From assembly GCA_012031965.1 (NCBI GenBank), contig JAAUSC010000001.1, positions 37,931 through 101,930 on the forward strand: DNA of 64,000 nt. The letters run 5' to 3'. Origin of the DNA: Scytonema sp. RU_4_4 (GTDB lineage: Bacteria > Cyanobacteriota > Cyanobacteriia > Cyanobacteriales > Nostocaceae). The notes beneath the pieces are model-generated. The model had not been told where the DNA came from, made no database searches, and saw only the letters and a program-made list of their open reading frames with translations. This document shows, one piece after another, positions 26,564 to 34,462 of the stretch. A program made the position numbers and the translations under genes. The first letter of the stretch is position 1; the number at the start of each line of letters is the position of its first letter.

Positions 26564-26902
26564 TCATAGCGCAAGAACCAAACGAAGACCATCTTCAACA
26601 AGCAACATTGCACGACCGCTAATTTGACTCACCTGTTCTGTCAAAAATGACTTGTCCACAGTGATAAGCTGTGAAACATTCACAACAGAATCCTGTGGTA
26701 GACCGGTTTCGTCTGTTTTTATTAGAACATTACCTGGAGCTTCAGCTAGCCGAAGATTGGTCGTTAGTACAGCAACAATGACAGTCCGAATTCGGCTTTG
26801 GTTAAAGTCATCAGATTGAATGATAAGAACAGGTCTGCGGTATCCTGGTTCAGACGCAACAGGTGTTGGGAGATTTGCCCACCAAATTTCACCTCGCTGC
26901 AT
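26564..26902 (-). CDS. mazF: MazF/PemK family toxin (endoribonuclease)
   Basis: MazF toxins cut mRNA at short motifs until neutralised by the antitoxin. The 112-aa protein has the family start QRGEIWWANL, then GYRRPVLIIQSDDFN with the catalytic Arg, a central VIVAVLTTNLRLA strand with the conserved Thr, and SVVNVSQLITVDK. I chose the ATG at 26902, which overlaps the antitoxin stop by one base (TAATG), over a GTG at 26908. The toxin follows the antitoxin in one transcript. Confidence 0.85.
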   Translation of the reverse strand: MQRGEIWWANLPTPVASEPGYRRPVLIIQSDDFNQSRIRTVIVAVLTTNLRLAEAPGNVLIKTDETGLPQDSVVNVSQLITVDKSFLTEQVSQISGRAMLLVEDGLRLVLAL

Positions 26903-27138
26903 TACCACGTTTCCTTCGACAACGTATGGGCTTGTAGTTGCACGAAGAATGGATCGAGACTGCTATCTTCGTCAGCATACACCGCATCCAATTGCTCTGT
27001 AATTTGATCGCTCTGATGAGCGTGCAAATACTCTTGAAGTGCTACGGCGTATAGCTCACTACGGGATAGCCCCATTCGTTTTGCAAATTGTTCAGCAGCT
27101 TCAAATAAAGGAGTGGGAATTGAAATAGCTGTTTTCAT
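26902..27138 (-). CDS. mazE: MazE-like ribbon-helix-helix antitoxin
   Basis: This 78-aa protein starts with a ribbon-helix-helix DNA-binding domain (MKTAISIPTPLFEAAEQFAK, then LSRSELYAVALQEYL). The acidic, flexible C-terminus (AVYADEDSSLDPFF) is the likely toxin-binding part. It is the first gene of the pair and its stop overlaps the toxin start. Autoregulation of the operon by the antitoxin-toxin complex is usual for the family; I did not identify the operator. Confidence 0.82.
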   Translation of the reverse strand: MKTAISIPTPLFEAAEQFAKRMGLSRSELYAVALQEYLHAHQSDQITEQLDAVYADEDSSLDPFFVQLQAHTLSKETW

Positions 27139-27283
27139 AGCGCTGGTATAACTAAAGTTATACCTTCATGTTACCTACCACTTTTGAGCAGCGCAACTCA
27201 ACGCTCAACTTCCCACAGTACTGCAACCACAGCGTAATAAGGTTCATTGACTCAATATTCCTCTTACTGCTATACAAAACTTG

Positions 27284-27649
27284 ACTAAACTTTTTCAAAC
27301 CTAGCCATTCAACTAAAGAAAACTTTAGAGGGTCTGCTTCGGAGCTTCTACCAAGGGAGTCGGCTCCTTCTTGTCTACAGGCGTAAATTCGGGTGTAGCC
27401 CACCCTATTTTTTTTGACTCCAAGCAATTTTTCTTGAAGCTTTTAGCTATTGTTCATCCATTATTTTCAGCAAATTTAACGAATCGTGGTCTCCCGTTCG
27501 ACCTTTTTACAGGCTTGCTAGTTTTGAAGTGAGCTGTGGTTTACAAACCAGATAATTTTGGGCTTTGGTTTTCAGCACTGTCACTAAAATATCAGAAAGC
27601 TACAAATCTGTCAAACTTTTCTTGATGACTAATTCTGAAAAAGTTTAGT
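27284..27649. mobile_element. Possible degraded element bounded by 14-bp inverted repeats
   Basis: actaaactttttca (27284-27297) and tgaaaaagtttagt (27636-27649) are perfect inverted repeats 338 bp apart, with further partial matches on both sides. The interior has no intact gene. It may be the relic of an insertion sequence or a MITE. Confidence 0.4.
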
Positions 27650-27671
27650 AAAGTATTTGGCTATTTAGTCA

Positions 27672-27778
27672 AGCTCCCTTCCCACTCTAAAATTACCTAT
27701 CAAGCGAAGCGTATTTTCTCTGCGTTCTCTGCGCCTCTGCGGTTTTCAAATCGGTAATCTTTTGGCGGGAAGGGAGTA
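27672..27778. mobile_element. 107-bp palindromic element, copy 1
   Basis: The left arm (gctcccttcccactc... to 27696) pairs with the right arm (27753-27778, ggtaat...ggcgggaagggagta). The middle has tctctgcgcctctgcggtt. A second copy of identical length lies at 37413-37519. Confidence 0.65.
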
Positions 27779-27782
27779 GGAA

Positions 27783-28586
27783 TTAGCGGGTATTGCTGAC
27801 AATACCTGACCACTGCACTTTTTTCTGTTTTTCCCGCCGGTAAGAAAAGAAATACTCTGGGGTTTGATAAGTACAATAAGGGGCGATCGCCATCTGTTCT
27901 GGACTTATTCCCAATTGTTCCAACTGTAAAGCATTCACCCGGCGCACATCCAATCTCACTCGTTCTGGATTGGGATCTGGGAGTAAGGGAGAATTTGGTA
28001 GTTCGTACAATGCAGCTAAAATTGCTTTTTCCTCGTTTTGTGGTATAATACTGCTCCCGACTTCAGCAGCGACTTGCTCACAGACTTGATAAACTTCGCC
28101 AGCGATCGCCGGTCCCATTGCTATTCGTAAATCTTGAAGTTTGCTACCTTGTGCTTGCATTCGAGTGATGGCTTGCGGTATTATCTTCAGCGCAGTACCA
28201 CGCCAACCTGCATGCACTGCTGCTACCTGTCCCGTTTTTTGATCAGCAATGAGTGCCGGCGTGCAGTCAGCCGTAGCGACCCATACTGCTTGCAGAAGCT
28301 GGTCGGATATTAATCCATCTCCTGATACCAAGGCAGAGTCACCTTCTCCATCAACCTCGTCACCACCTTCTGCTAGCTTAGCTACAATTTCTTTTGGAGT
28401 CAGGATGGTATTGCCATGTACCTGTTTTAAGCGATAAGCTGATGCCTCTGGATGCAGCACCTTTGTCAGATCTGAGGGATAACTCGGTGAAAACTGCTGA
28501 GTAAAAAAGCCGTGATGCCAGGGTTCCAGTAGACTACAGGTTAAATAGGGTAACCCGAACCAAGTGCGCCAGTGCCAAGCGTGCAT
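27783..28586 (-). CDS. pgeF: Peptidoglycan editing factor PgeF (YfiH, laccase domain)
   Basis: PgeF removes wrongly inserted L-Ser from peptidoglycan precursors; older annotation calls it a polyphenol oxidase or laccase-domain protein. The ~267-aa protein has the Cu/Zn-type His and Cys residues in RLKQVHGNTI, WVATADCTPALIAD and VAAVHAGWRGTA, followed by MGPAIAGEVYQVC. All family blocks are present. I chose the ATG at 28586 (MHAWHW); a TTG at 28625 would add 13 residues. It is divergent from birA with a 74-bp spacer. Confidence 0.88.
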   Translation of the reverse strand: MHAWHWRTWFGLPYLTCSLLEPWHHGFFTQQFSPSYPSDLTKVLHPEASAYRLKQVHGNTILTPKEIVAKLAEGGDEVDGEGDSALVSGDGLISDQLLQAVWVATADCTPALIADQKTGQVAAVHAGWRGTALKIIPQAITRMQAQGSKLQDLRIAMGPAIAGEVYQVCEQVAAEVGSSIIPQNEEKAILAALYELPNSPLLPDPNPERVRLDVRRVNALQLEQLGISPEQMAIAPYCTYQTPEYFFSYRREKQKKVQWSGIVSNTR

Positions 28587-28660
28587 CTTTAAACCAAACC
28601 TAAAAACAAAATAAATAGCAGCCAATTTATCCTAACACTTGTAAATTTAGGTAAACTACT

Positions 28661-29533
28661 GTGGGATTGGATCGGCAAAAGTTGGAAGCTGCCCTTCAAA
28701 CAGGGCGTAACAATCCTTATTTACGATTTTCGCTACATCTTTTTGAAACTGTTTGTTCAACTAACCAAATTCTCTGGGACTTGCTAGCCCAAGGGGCTGA
28801 ACCAGGATGTGTTGTTCTCGCCACTCAACAGACAGCAGGAAGAGGACAATGGGGTCGTCAATGGATGTCATCAACTGGGGGATTATATCTTTCGGTAGCA
28901 ATAGCTAACGGCAATAAAGCTGCGGAAAATCCAACTGCTTTTTGCCTCCCCAAGCTATATGCTACCAACAGCTATCAACTCACGCTGGCTATTGCTTGGG
29001 GAATCGCTCAACAATTGCGAAGTTGTGGCGTTCCTGTCCTGATTAAATGGCCCAATGATTTGGTATTAGCTAGCCGAAAGCTAGGCGGTATTTTAACCCA
29101 AACCAAAGTGCAGCAGGGACAAATCACCCAAGCAGTGATTGGTGTGGGCATAAATTGGATAAACCCTGTACCAGAAACCGGAATCAATCTGGAAATGTGG
29201 CAAGCAAATCAGCACACCAAAGCCATCTCATGTTTGGAAATGCTCATTTCTACAGTTTTAATCGGAATAGAATCCGGTATACAATGTCTGTTTGAACAAG
29301 GAGTCAATATACTAATATCTCGTTATCTAGAGTTGCTGATGAACATGGGCGAAAAAGTCTACATCAACAACACTGTAGGCGCTGTCATCGGTGTGACAAA
29401 CACTGGGGAGCTTAGGGTTCGTATGGAAACATCAGAACTGAAATCAGTAAAAACACCAGAAATCTACCTTCAGCCCGGTACAATCAGTTTGGGTTACTGT
29501 CATTCTTCTGAATTAATTAAGCAAGAACTTTAG
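28661..29533 (+). CDS. birA: Biotin-[acetyl-CoA carboxylase] ligase BirA
   Basis: BirA activates biotin to biotinoyl-AMP and attaches it to the biotin carboxyl carrier protein of acetyl-CoA carboxylase. The 290-aa protein has the ligase motif TAGRGQWGRQW (about residues 64-74), IKWPNDLVL with the catalytic Lys (about 127) and KLGGILTQ, then a C-terminal SH3-like domain. There is no N-terminal HTH, so it is a non-regulatory (monofunctional) ligase. It starts with GTG. Confidence 0.9.
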   Translation: MGLDRQKLEAALQTGRNNPYLRFSLHLFETVCSTNQILWDLLAQGAEPGCVVLATQQTAGRGQWGRQWMSSTGGLYLSVAIANGNKAAENPTAFCLPKLYATNSYQLTLAIAWGIAQQLRSCGVPVLIKWPNDLVLASRKLGGILTQTKVQQGQITQAVIGVGINWINPVPETGINLEMWQANQHTKAISCLEMLISTVLIGIESGIQCLFEQGVNILISRYLELLMNMGEKVYINNTVGAVIGVTNTGELRVRMETSELKSVKTPEIYLQPGTISLGYCHSSELIKQEL

Positions 29534-29675
29534 AGCGGGAGATTGGAGAATAGGCTCGTAGTCAGTGCTGAAGCTCTCACTACAAAAAAAATCCCCAACC
29601 TACAATCTAAAACAAGCGACAAATGACGGACTTGATTTTTTTAAGCTCTAACAAGACACGAAAACACCAAAAACA

Positions 29676-31280
29676 ATGACGCAGCGCAACCACTCTGCCG
29701 AGAACCGTTTGCATCAATTGTGGCAGAAATGCCTCTCAACAAGACGCTTTGCGTCTACATTCCCAGCACAAAGTCTCGCTTGGCTTGGCACCATTAGTAT
29801 GCTAAGTAATGGTGGCTTGGTGTTTGCCCAAACAGAATCAGCAATAGATAACATCGTTCCCACAGCTGAAAGCTCTCAGCCGAAACCATCTGCAAATACA
29901 GTCAAAAAAGATTCTGTTGAACGAAACAGTAGTTCCGCTGCAGTGGAAACAGGGCGATCGCAACCCGAATTTTCTCAACGCCGAGTTAGACTCAGACAGA
30001 GACTGTCTAAGGCAAAAACGTCCAGTCCTGCAGTCGTTATCAGAAATTCAAGACCTCAGTCAGAAGATTCACAGCCAGAGGTTGTTATCAGAAAATTCAC
30101 ACCCCAGGCAGAAGTTTCTGTACCTACTGAAAGTGTGAGAAAGTGGAGAGCAAGGTTAGAGAGAAAACCTCAAGTAGAGGCTTCGCAGTCCAGCACAACA
30201 GTAAGCCAGGAAGAATCTAAACAAGAGGTTTCCCAACAGAACAACTCCCCTGCTTCCTCTGCGAATAACTCCACCCCCAAAGATTACAACAACGCTTATA
30301 TCGACCCAGGCGAATACAATGTTGGTGCTACCGATAAGTATCAAGCACCGAATTCTGTGGTTGTTACACAACAGTCTGATACTGAATTACCGCAAAAGAA
30401 AGCACCTAGTTGGATTAGAAGAAGCAAACCTACCACATTAGCAACTGTTCCGTCAGTCAGGCGTATTGCGACGACAGGTGAGCAAAACTCTGTGGTACGT
30501 TCCACTCCTAGGATCGTTAAGAGTGTTATGACGACTCCTGTGAGGCGTCGCATATCTCCAATGGCTTCTAGTAGTGTCACTAGTCGTGTCACTAAGGAGA
30601 CATATCGCTCAAACCGATTTATCCCCAACCTCAACTCAAACACGACAGTCAGTTCTGTACCGATTGCGCCAGCAGGTGGTACTTTACCTATGCCAATGAC
30701 ATCTGAAAATGTTGCTCCTCGCTCCAGTCATATCACTTATGACATACCCCTGGCAGCAGTCTTGCCGCAAGTCAACTACGGCGGTTTCTATGGTGGTAGA
30801 CTCGCAAGTGGTACGGGATTAATGTATCCCCTTTCTGTCCCCTCTGCGATTACCTCTCTGTTTGGTTGGCGGACTCATCCGATTACAGGCGATCGCCGTT
30901 TTCACTCTGGTACAGACATAGGCGCAGCTATGGGAACACCTGTTTTAGCAGCCTACTCTGGTAAAGTGGAGAGCGCTGATTGGTTGGGCGGCTACGGTAT
31001 GACAGTGATACTGAACCACAACAGTGCGCAACAAACTCTTTACGGTCACATGTCAGAAATCTTTGTGCAGCCCGGACAATGGGTGGAAAAGGGAACTGTC
31101 ATTGGGCGAGTTGGTAGCACCGGTTTCTCGACAGGTCCCCACTTGCACTTTGAGGTGCGCCAGCTAACACCCGAAGGATGGGTTGCGACTGACCCAGGTA
31201 CTCAATTAGAGTACGCCCTCGGTCAATTGATTCAATCCTTACAGAAGACCGCTCAGACTCCCCAGCAACCAGGTAGCTAG
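29676..31280 (+). CDS. M23 family (LytM) cell-wall peptidase
   Basis: This 534-aa envelope protein has an N-terminal hydrophobic segment (about residues 28-52, ending VFAQT), a long Ser/Gln/Pro-rich low-complexity region (about 60-330) with repeats of VVIRxxxPQxE, and a C-terminal M23 domain (about 385-510). Zinc ligands are visible: HSGTDIG and HLHFEVR, with YGHMSE as the intervening catalytic block. GWRTHPITGDRRFH is the usual M23 start. It probably cleaves peptidoglycan cross-links during growth or division. It lies 140 bp after birA and may be transcribed on its own. Confidence 0.85.
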   Translation: MTQRNHSAENRLHQLWQKCLSTRRFASTFPAQSLAWLGTISMLSNGGLVFAQTESAIDNIVPTAESSQPKPSANTVKKDSVERNSSSAAVETGRSQPEFSQRRVRLRQRLSKAKTSSPAVVIRNSRPQSEDSQPEVVIRKFTPQAEVSVPTESVRKWRARLERKPQVEASQSSTTVSQEESKQEVSQQNNSPASSANNSTPKDYNNAYIDPGEYNVGATDKYQAPNSVVVTQQSDTELPQKKAPSWIRRSKPTTLATVPSVRRIATTGEQNSVVRSTPRIVKSVMTTPVRRRISPMASSSVTSRVTKETYRSNRFIPNLNSNTTVSSVPIAPAGGTLPMPMTSENVAPRSSHITYDIPLAAVLPQVNYGGFYGGRLASGTGLMYPLSVPSAITSLFGWRTHPITGDRRFHSGTDIGAAMGTPVLAAYSGKVESADWLGGYGMTVILNHNSAQQTLYGHMSEIFVQPGQWVEKGTVIGRVGSTGFSTGPHLHFEVRQLTPEGWVATDPGTQLEYALGQLIQSLQKTAQTPQQPGS

Positions 31281-31287
31281 AGTGAGG

Positions 31288-31328
31288 GAGTGAGGGAGTT
31301 ATTTTTCCCCCTACTCCCCCTGCTCCCA
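31288..31328. repeat. Purine/pyrimidine fold-back repeat
   Basis: gagggagtgagggag is followed after a T-run by ccccctactccccctgctccc, which can fold back on it. It lies between the converging M23 and ribE genes and may double as a terminator. It resembles the elements inside the glycosyltransferase and UvrD genes. Confidence 0.5.
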
Positions 31329-31330
31329 AT

Positions 31331-32011
31331 TCACTGATACCCGTGTTCAACCAAGAACGCGGGTGTTACGTCATTTGGAATTGTGTCTGTAGCTTGTTTA
31401 AGGTCTTGAGTGCCAAAACAAAGGTATTTTTCTACGTATTTGCCCAGAATATCCCCTTCTAAATTCACCCAACCGCCTGGACTTATGTATTGGAGATTAG
31501 TTTCGGCGTAGGTGAGCGGAATCACTGCTACCTTAAACTGTGAGAGTTCTGGCTGATAATCTGCTACTGTCAGGCTGATGCCATTTATCGCAATACTGCC
31601 TTTAGGGACAATATAACGGGCGATCGCACCTGGAGCTGTAAATGTCATTTCCCAAGAGGTTTCCGTAGCTTGTGCTGACACAAGTTGACCAATACCATCC
31701 ACGTGTCCCATGACGAAATGACCGCCAACTTTACCTCCCACCCTCAGCGATGCTTCTAAGTTAACGTACCTCTGTTGTGTTTCTTCTTGTCCTAGTGTCG
31801 TGCGGCGTAGGGTTTCTGGTGAAGCTGTAGCAATAAATCCGTCTTTTAAAATTTTTTCTACCGTTAGACAGATGCCGTCTACAGCAATACTGTCGCCCGT
31901 CGCTAAATCTTGCATAATGACATTATATGGCTGAGTCACACAAGTGATTTGCCAAGAATCCCCCTCCAGGGGTTTTACTGTTCCTAATGCTTGGATGATT
32001 CCTGTAAACAC
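31331..32011 (-). CDS. ribE: Riboflavin synthase alpha chain
   Basis: The enzyme dismutates two 6,7-dimethyl-8-ribityllumazines to riboflavin. The 226-aa protein shows the two homologous lumazine-binding halves: MFTGIIQALGTV...DSIAVDGICLTV (first) and GHVDGIGQLVS...GSIAINGISLTVAD (second). Length is a little above the usual ~210-220 because of a C-terminal tail. It converges with the M23 gene. Confidence 0.93.
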   Translation of the reverse strand: MFTGIIQALGTVKPLEGDSWQITCVTQPYNVIMQDLATGDSIAVDGICLTVEKILKDGFIATASPETLRRTTLGQEETQQRYVNLEASLRVGGKVGGHFVMGHVDGIGQLVSAQATETSWEMTFTAPGAIARYIVPKGSIAINGISLTVADYQPELSQFKVAVIPLTYAETNLQYISPGGWVNLEGDILGKYVEKYLCFGTQDLKQATDTIPNDVTPAFLVEHGYQ

Positions 32012-32353
32012 GGCTTTTTTGCAAAACTAATTCTATTTATGACTTAATTTTTGCTAAAAAGCAGCTAGTAATTCTCACAAAAAACTCAAAAATTAAGTAT
32101 GATTTTAGACAAAAATTTATGTCAACATCTCAAAATATTTACATTTTATAGACTAAGCACATTTCGGAAAGTAGATTATTGTCGAATTAAACTTGTTTGA
32201 CTGGCTGTGGTGTTCACATCCATTTAGTATTTAAAGTAGAAGCAATTATAGAGAATGAAGAGTTATGTTTATTCTTACCCCAAAATGGGTCAAACAAAGG
32301 TACGATTTGTTACATGTTACCCTAGCACTCAAAGGATTTTAGAGGCTTAGCCA
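32012..32353. other. Divergent promoter region ribE / bifunctional nuclease gene
   Basis: The 342-bp AT-rich spacer separates diverging genes and must hold both promoters. I see no riboswitch-like structure (no recognisable RFN element) upstream of ribE and no notable repeat. Confidence 0.5.
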
Positions 32354-32851
32354 ATGCTTGAAATGAGAGTCGCTGGCATAGCATTAGATGCCATAACCCG
32401 TAGCCCGATTGTACTGTTGAAAGATGCTTCAGACCGCCGTGCATTACCAATTTATATCGGTCAGGAACAAGCTAAGGCAATTATGGGCGCACTAGAGAAT
32501 CAAAGGCCTCCTAGACCTTTAACCCATGACCTGATTGTGAATCTTTTAGAGGCATGGAATCTGGCTGTAGAACGTATCATTATTCATTCCTTACAGAAGG
32601 ATACATTTTATGCATCTTTAATTGTGAAGCAAGGGGATGTGAAAAAAGAAATTGACGCACGTCCAAGCGATGCGATCGCGATCGCCCTCCGTACAAACAC
32701 TCCTATCTGGGTCATGGAAGAAGTTGTTGCTGATGCTTCTATCCCTGTAGATCGTGATGCAGATGAAGCCGAACAGGAAGCCTTCCGAGAATTTATCTCC
32801 AATCTCCGACCGGAGGATTTGATTAAGCGCTTTGGCAGTAGCGAAATATAG
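32354..32851 (+). CDS. Bifunctional nuclease family protein (DUF151)
   Basis: This 165-aa protein belongs to the DUF151/bifunctional-nuclease family, for which RNase and DNase activity has been described in a plant member. The family blocks are all visible: MRVAGIALD at the start, LPIYIGQEQAKAIMGAL (about residues 30-47), RPLTHDLIVNLLEAW and DARPSDAIAIALR. There is no signal peptide. It is followed 44 bp later by an aldo/keto reductase gene on the same strand, so the two may be cotranscribed. Confidence 0.85.
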   Translation: MLEMRVAGIALDAITRSPIVLLKDASDRRALPIYIGQEQAKAIMGALENQRPPRPLTHDLIVNLLEAWNLAVERIIIHSLQKDTFYASLIVKQGDVKKEIDARPSDAIAIALRTNTPIWVMEEVVADASIPVDRDADEAEQEAFREFISNLRPEDLIKRFGSSEI

Positions 32852-32895
32852 AAAAGTTATGATTTATTAAGTGAGGAGTTAGATTTGTCTAAAAA

Positions 32896-34038
32896 TTGAG
32901 TGAAGTTTTGCAATACCGACGCTTTGGAAAAACGAATCTACGCTTGTCTGTATTTTCCTTGGGGACAATGCGCTACCTAGCTTCAGAGGAAAATGCATGG
33001 CAGACTATCCAAAAAGCCATAGTATTAGGGATTAATCATTTAGAAACTGCTAGAGGATACGGTAAGAGTGAGGAATATCTTGGTGAGGCGATTTCCGTTG
33101 GGTTACCAGTTTCCCGTTCCCAAGTTCACATCACCACCAAAATTCCACCGACAGCGGATGCTGACACGATGCGTCGGTATATCGATGAATCTCTGGAACG
33201 ATTAAAGTTAGACTATCTAGATTGCCTAGGGATTCATGGCTTAAACACATGGGAACATCTTGACTGGATAAAAGCCAAGGATGGCTGTATGCAGGCGGTG
33301 CAGGAAGCTGTTGCTGATGGTCGGGTGCGACACGTTGGTTTTTCTAGCCATGCACCTTTAGAGGTTATTCTGGCGGCAATAAATACAGATTTGTTTGAAT
33401 TTGTCAATCTGCATTATTACTACTTTTTCCAACGCAACGCAGAGGCAATTCAGCGCGCTTTTGAGAAAGATATGGGGGTGTTTATTATTTCTCCTGCGGA
33501 TAAGGGAGGACGTCTGTATACACCACCCCAAACCTTAAAAGATTTGTGTTATCCTTTTTCACCCTTAGAGTTAAATTATCGGTTTTTACTCAGCGACCCT
33601 CGAATCACGACTCTTAGCGTGGGACCAGCACACCCAGATGAGTTAACGGAACCTTTGCGGGTTGCAGACTGTGATGAAAAACTAACTCCAGAGGAAATGA
33701 CGGTCTTTCAACGTCTAGAAAATCATCAAAGGGCTGCTTTAGGAACAGAGAAATGTAGCCAGTGCTACGCGTGCTTACCTTGCCCAGAAAATATCAATAT
33801 TCCAGAAGCGTTGCGGTTACGCAATCTTGCAGTCGCATATGACATGGTTGATTTTGGGCAATACCGCTACAGAATGTTTGAAAACGCTGGTCACTGGTTT
33901 AGTGGAATGAAAGCGAGCCGTTGTACAGAATGCGGCGACTGTCTCCCCAGGTGTCCGGAAGAGTTAAATATTCCAGCTTTGTTACAAGATACTCATAGTA
34001 GGCTCAATGGATCATCAGGACGACGATTGTGGGGTTAA
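32896..34038 (+). CDS. Aldo/keto reductase with C-terminal 4Fe-4S domain
   Basis: This 380-aa protein has an aldo/keto reductase barrel (about residues 1-265; RRFGKTNLRLSVFSLGTMRY at the start, HLETARGYGKSEEYLGEAI with the catalytic Tyr, VHITTKI with the Lys, GIHGL with the His). A C-terminal extension has two cysteine clusters, CSQCYACLPCP and CTECGDCLPRCP, that can bind 4Fe-4S clusters. Such ferredoxin-linked reductases are common in cyanobacteria; the substrate is unknown. The apparent start is TTG at 32896; no ATG lies near that keeps the N-terminal strand. Confidence 0.85.
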   Translation: MSEVLQYRRFGKTNLRLSVFSLGTMRYLASEENAWQTIQKAIVLGINHLETARGYGKSEEYLGEAISVGLPVSRSQVHITTKIPPTADADTMRRYIDESLERLKLDYLDCLGIHGLNTWEHLDWIKAKDGCMQAVQEAVADGRVRHVGFSSHAPLEVILAAINTDLFEFVNLHYYYFFQRNAEAIQRAFEKDMGVFIISPADKGGRLYTPPQTLKDLCYPFSPLELNYRFLLSDPRITTLSVGPAHPDELTEPLRVADCDEKLTPEEMTVFQRLENHQRAALGTEKCSQCYACLPCPENINIPEALRLRNLAVAYDMVDFGQYRYRMFENAGHWFSGMKASRCTECGDCLPRCPEELNIPALLQDTHSRLNGSSGRRLWG

Positions 34039-34462
34039 AGAAATCTTGCACAATACCCGTGAATGAAATTGATACATTAAGTCTCTGAGCAGATTATATG
34101 CAATTAACATTCCATAAAGTTCTTGTTCAACTAGCTCAGATTTTTGGCTACGAAAAATAGAAGTGCATAAGTTAATTTTGCTTACATCTATAAAAAAGAC
34201 AGAAGAAAAGCAAACAAACAAAAAATACCTCCTATGAAAACTAACAAGGAGGAAAATCAATATGTCTATGAGATGAGACGCTGCTATTGCTGAGACAAGA
34301 ACAAGATTCCTGATTTTTCCATAACCTAGTTTCAGATGATTGCGGGCTACTGTCCGACTCTTAAGTCTGCTTAAGAACGAGCTAAATAGTTGTTTCGTAA
34401 TGAGTAATTGTTAATTGGATACGATTACCCACTACCCATTCCTTCTTAAACTATTACCCAAT
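34039..34462. other. Leader region upstream of the ferritin-like gene
   Basis: About 420 bp without a convincing gene. It holds a cctcct/aggagg hairpin (34228-34252) that could hide a perfect Shine-Dalgarno sequence, and a 19-codon frame (34234-34293) ending in RRCYC. These suggest a regulatory leader, but the evidence is thin. Confidence 0.35.

Larger units (their letters stand above)
27139..27782. other. Gene-free, repeat-bearing spacer between mazE and pgeF
   Basis: The 640-bp stretch contains a 14-bp perfect inverted repeat (27284-27297 with 27636-27649) and a 107-bp palindromic element (27672-27778). A 89-codon open frame on the minus strand (27158-27427) has no recognisable features and I do not call it a gene. 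Confidence 0.55.

Noticed and set aside
27158..27427. 89-codon open frame between mazE and pgeF
   Set aside because: Composition is unlike a protein, it overlaps repeat DNA, and no start site or family is visible.
31288..31328. Considered as a pure transcription terminator after the M23 gene
   Set aside because: The arms are low-complexity and resemble the STRR elements inside two genes; I list it as a repeat that may also terminate.
32012..32120. FMN riboswitch upstream of ribE
   Set aside because: The AT-rich spacer shows none of the conserved RFN-element stems, so there is no support.
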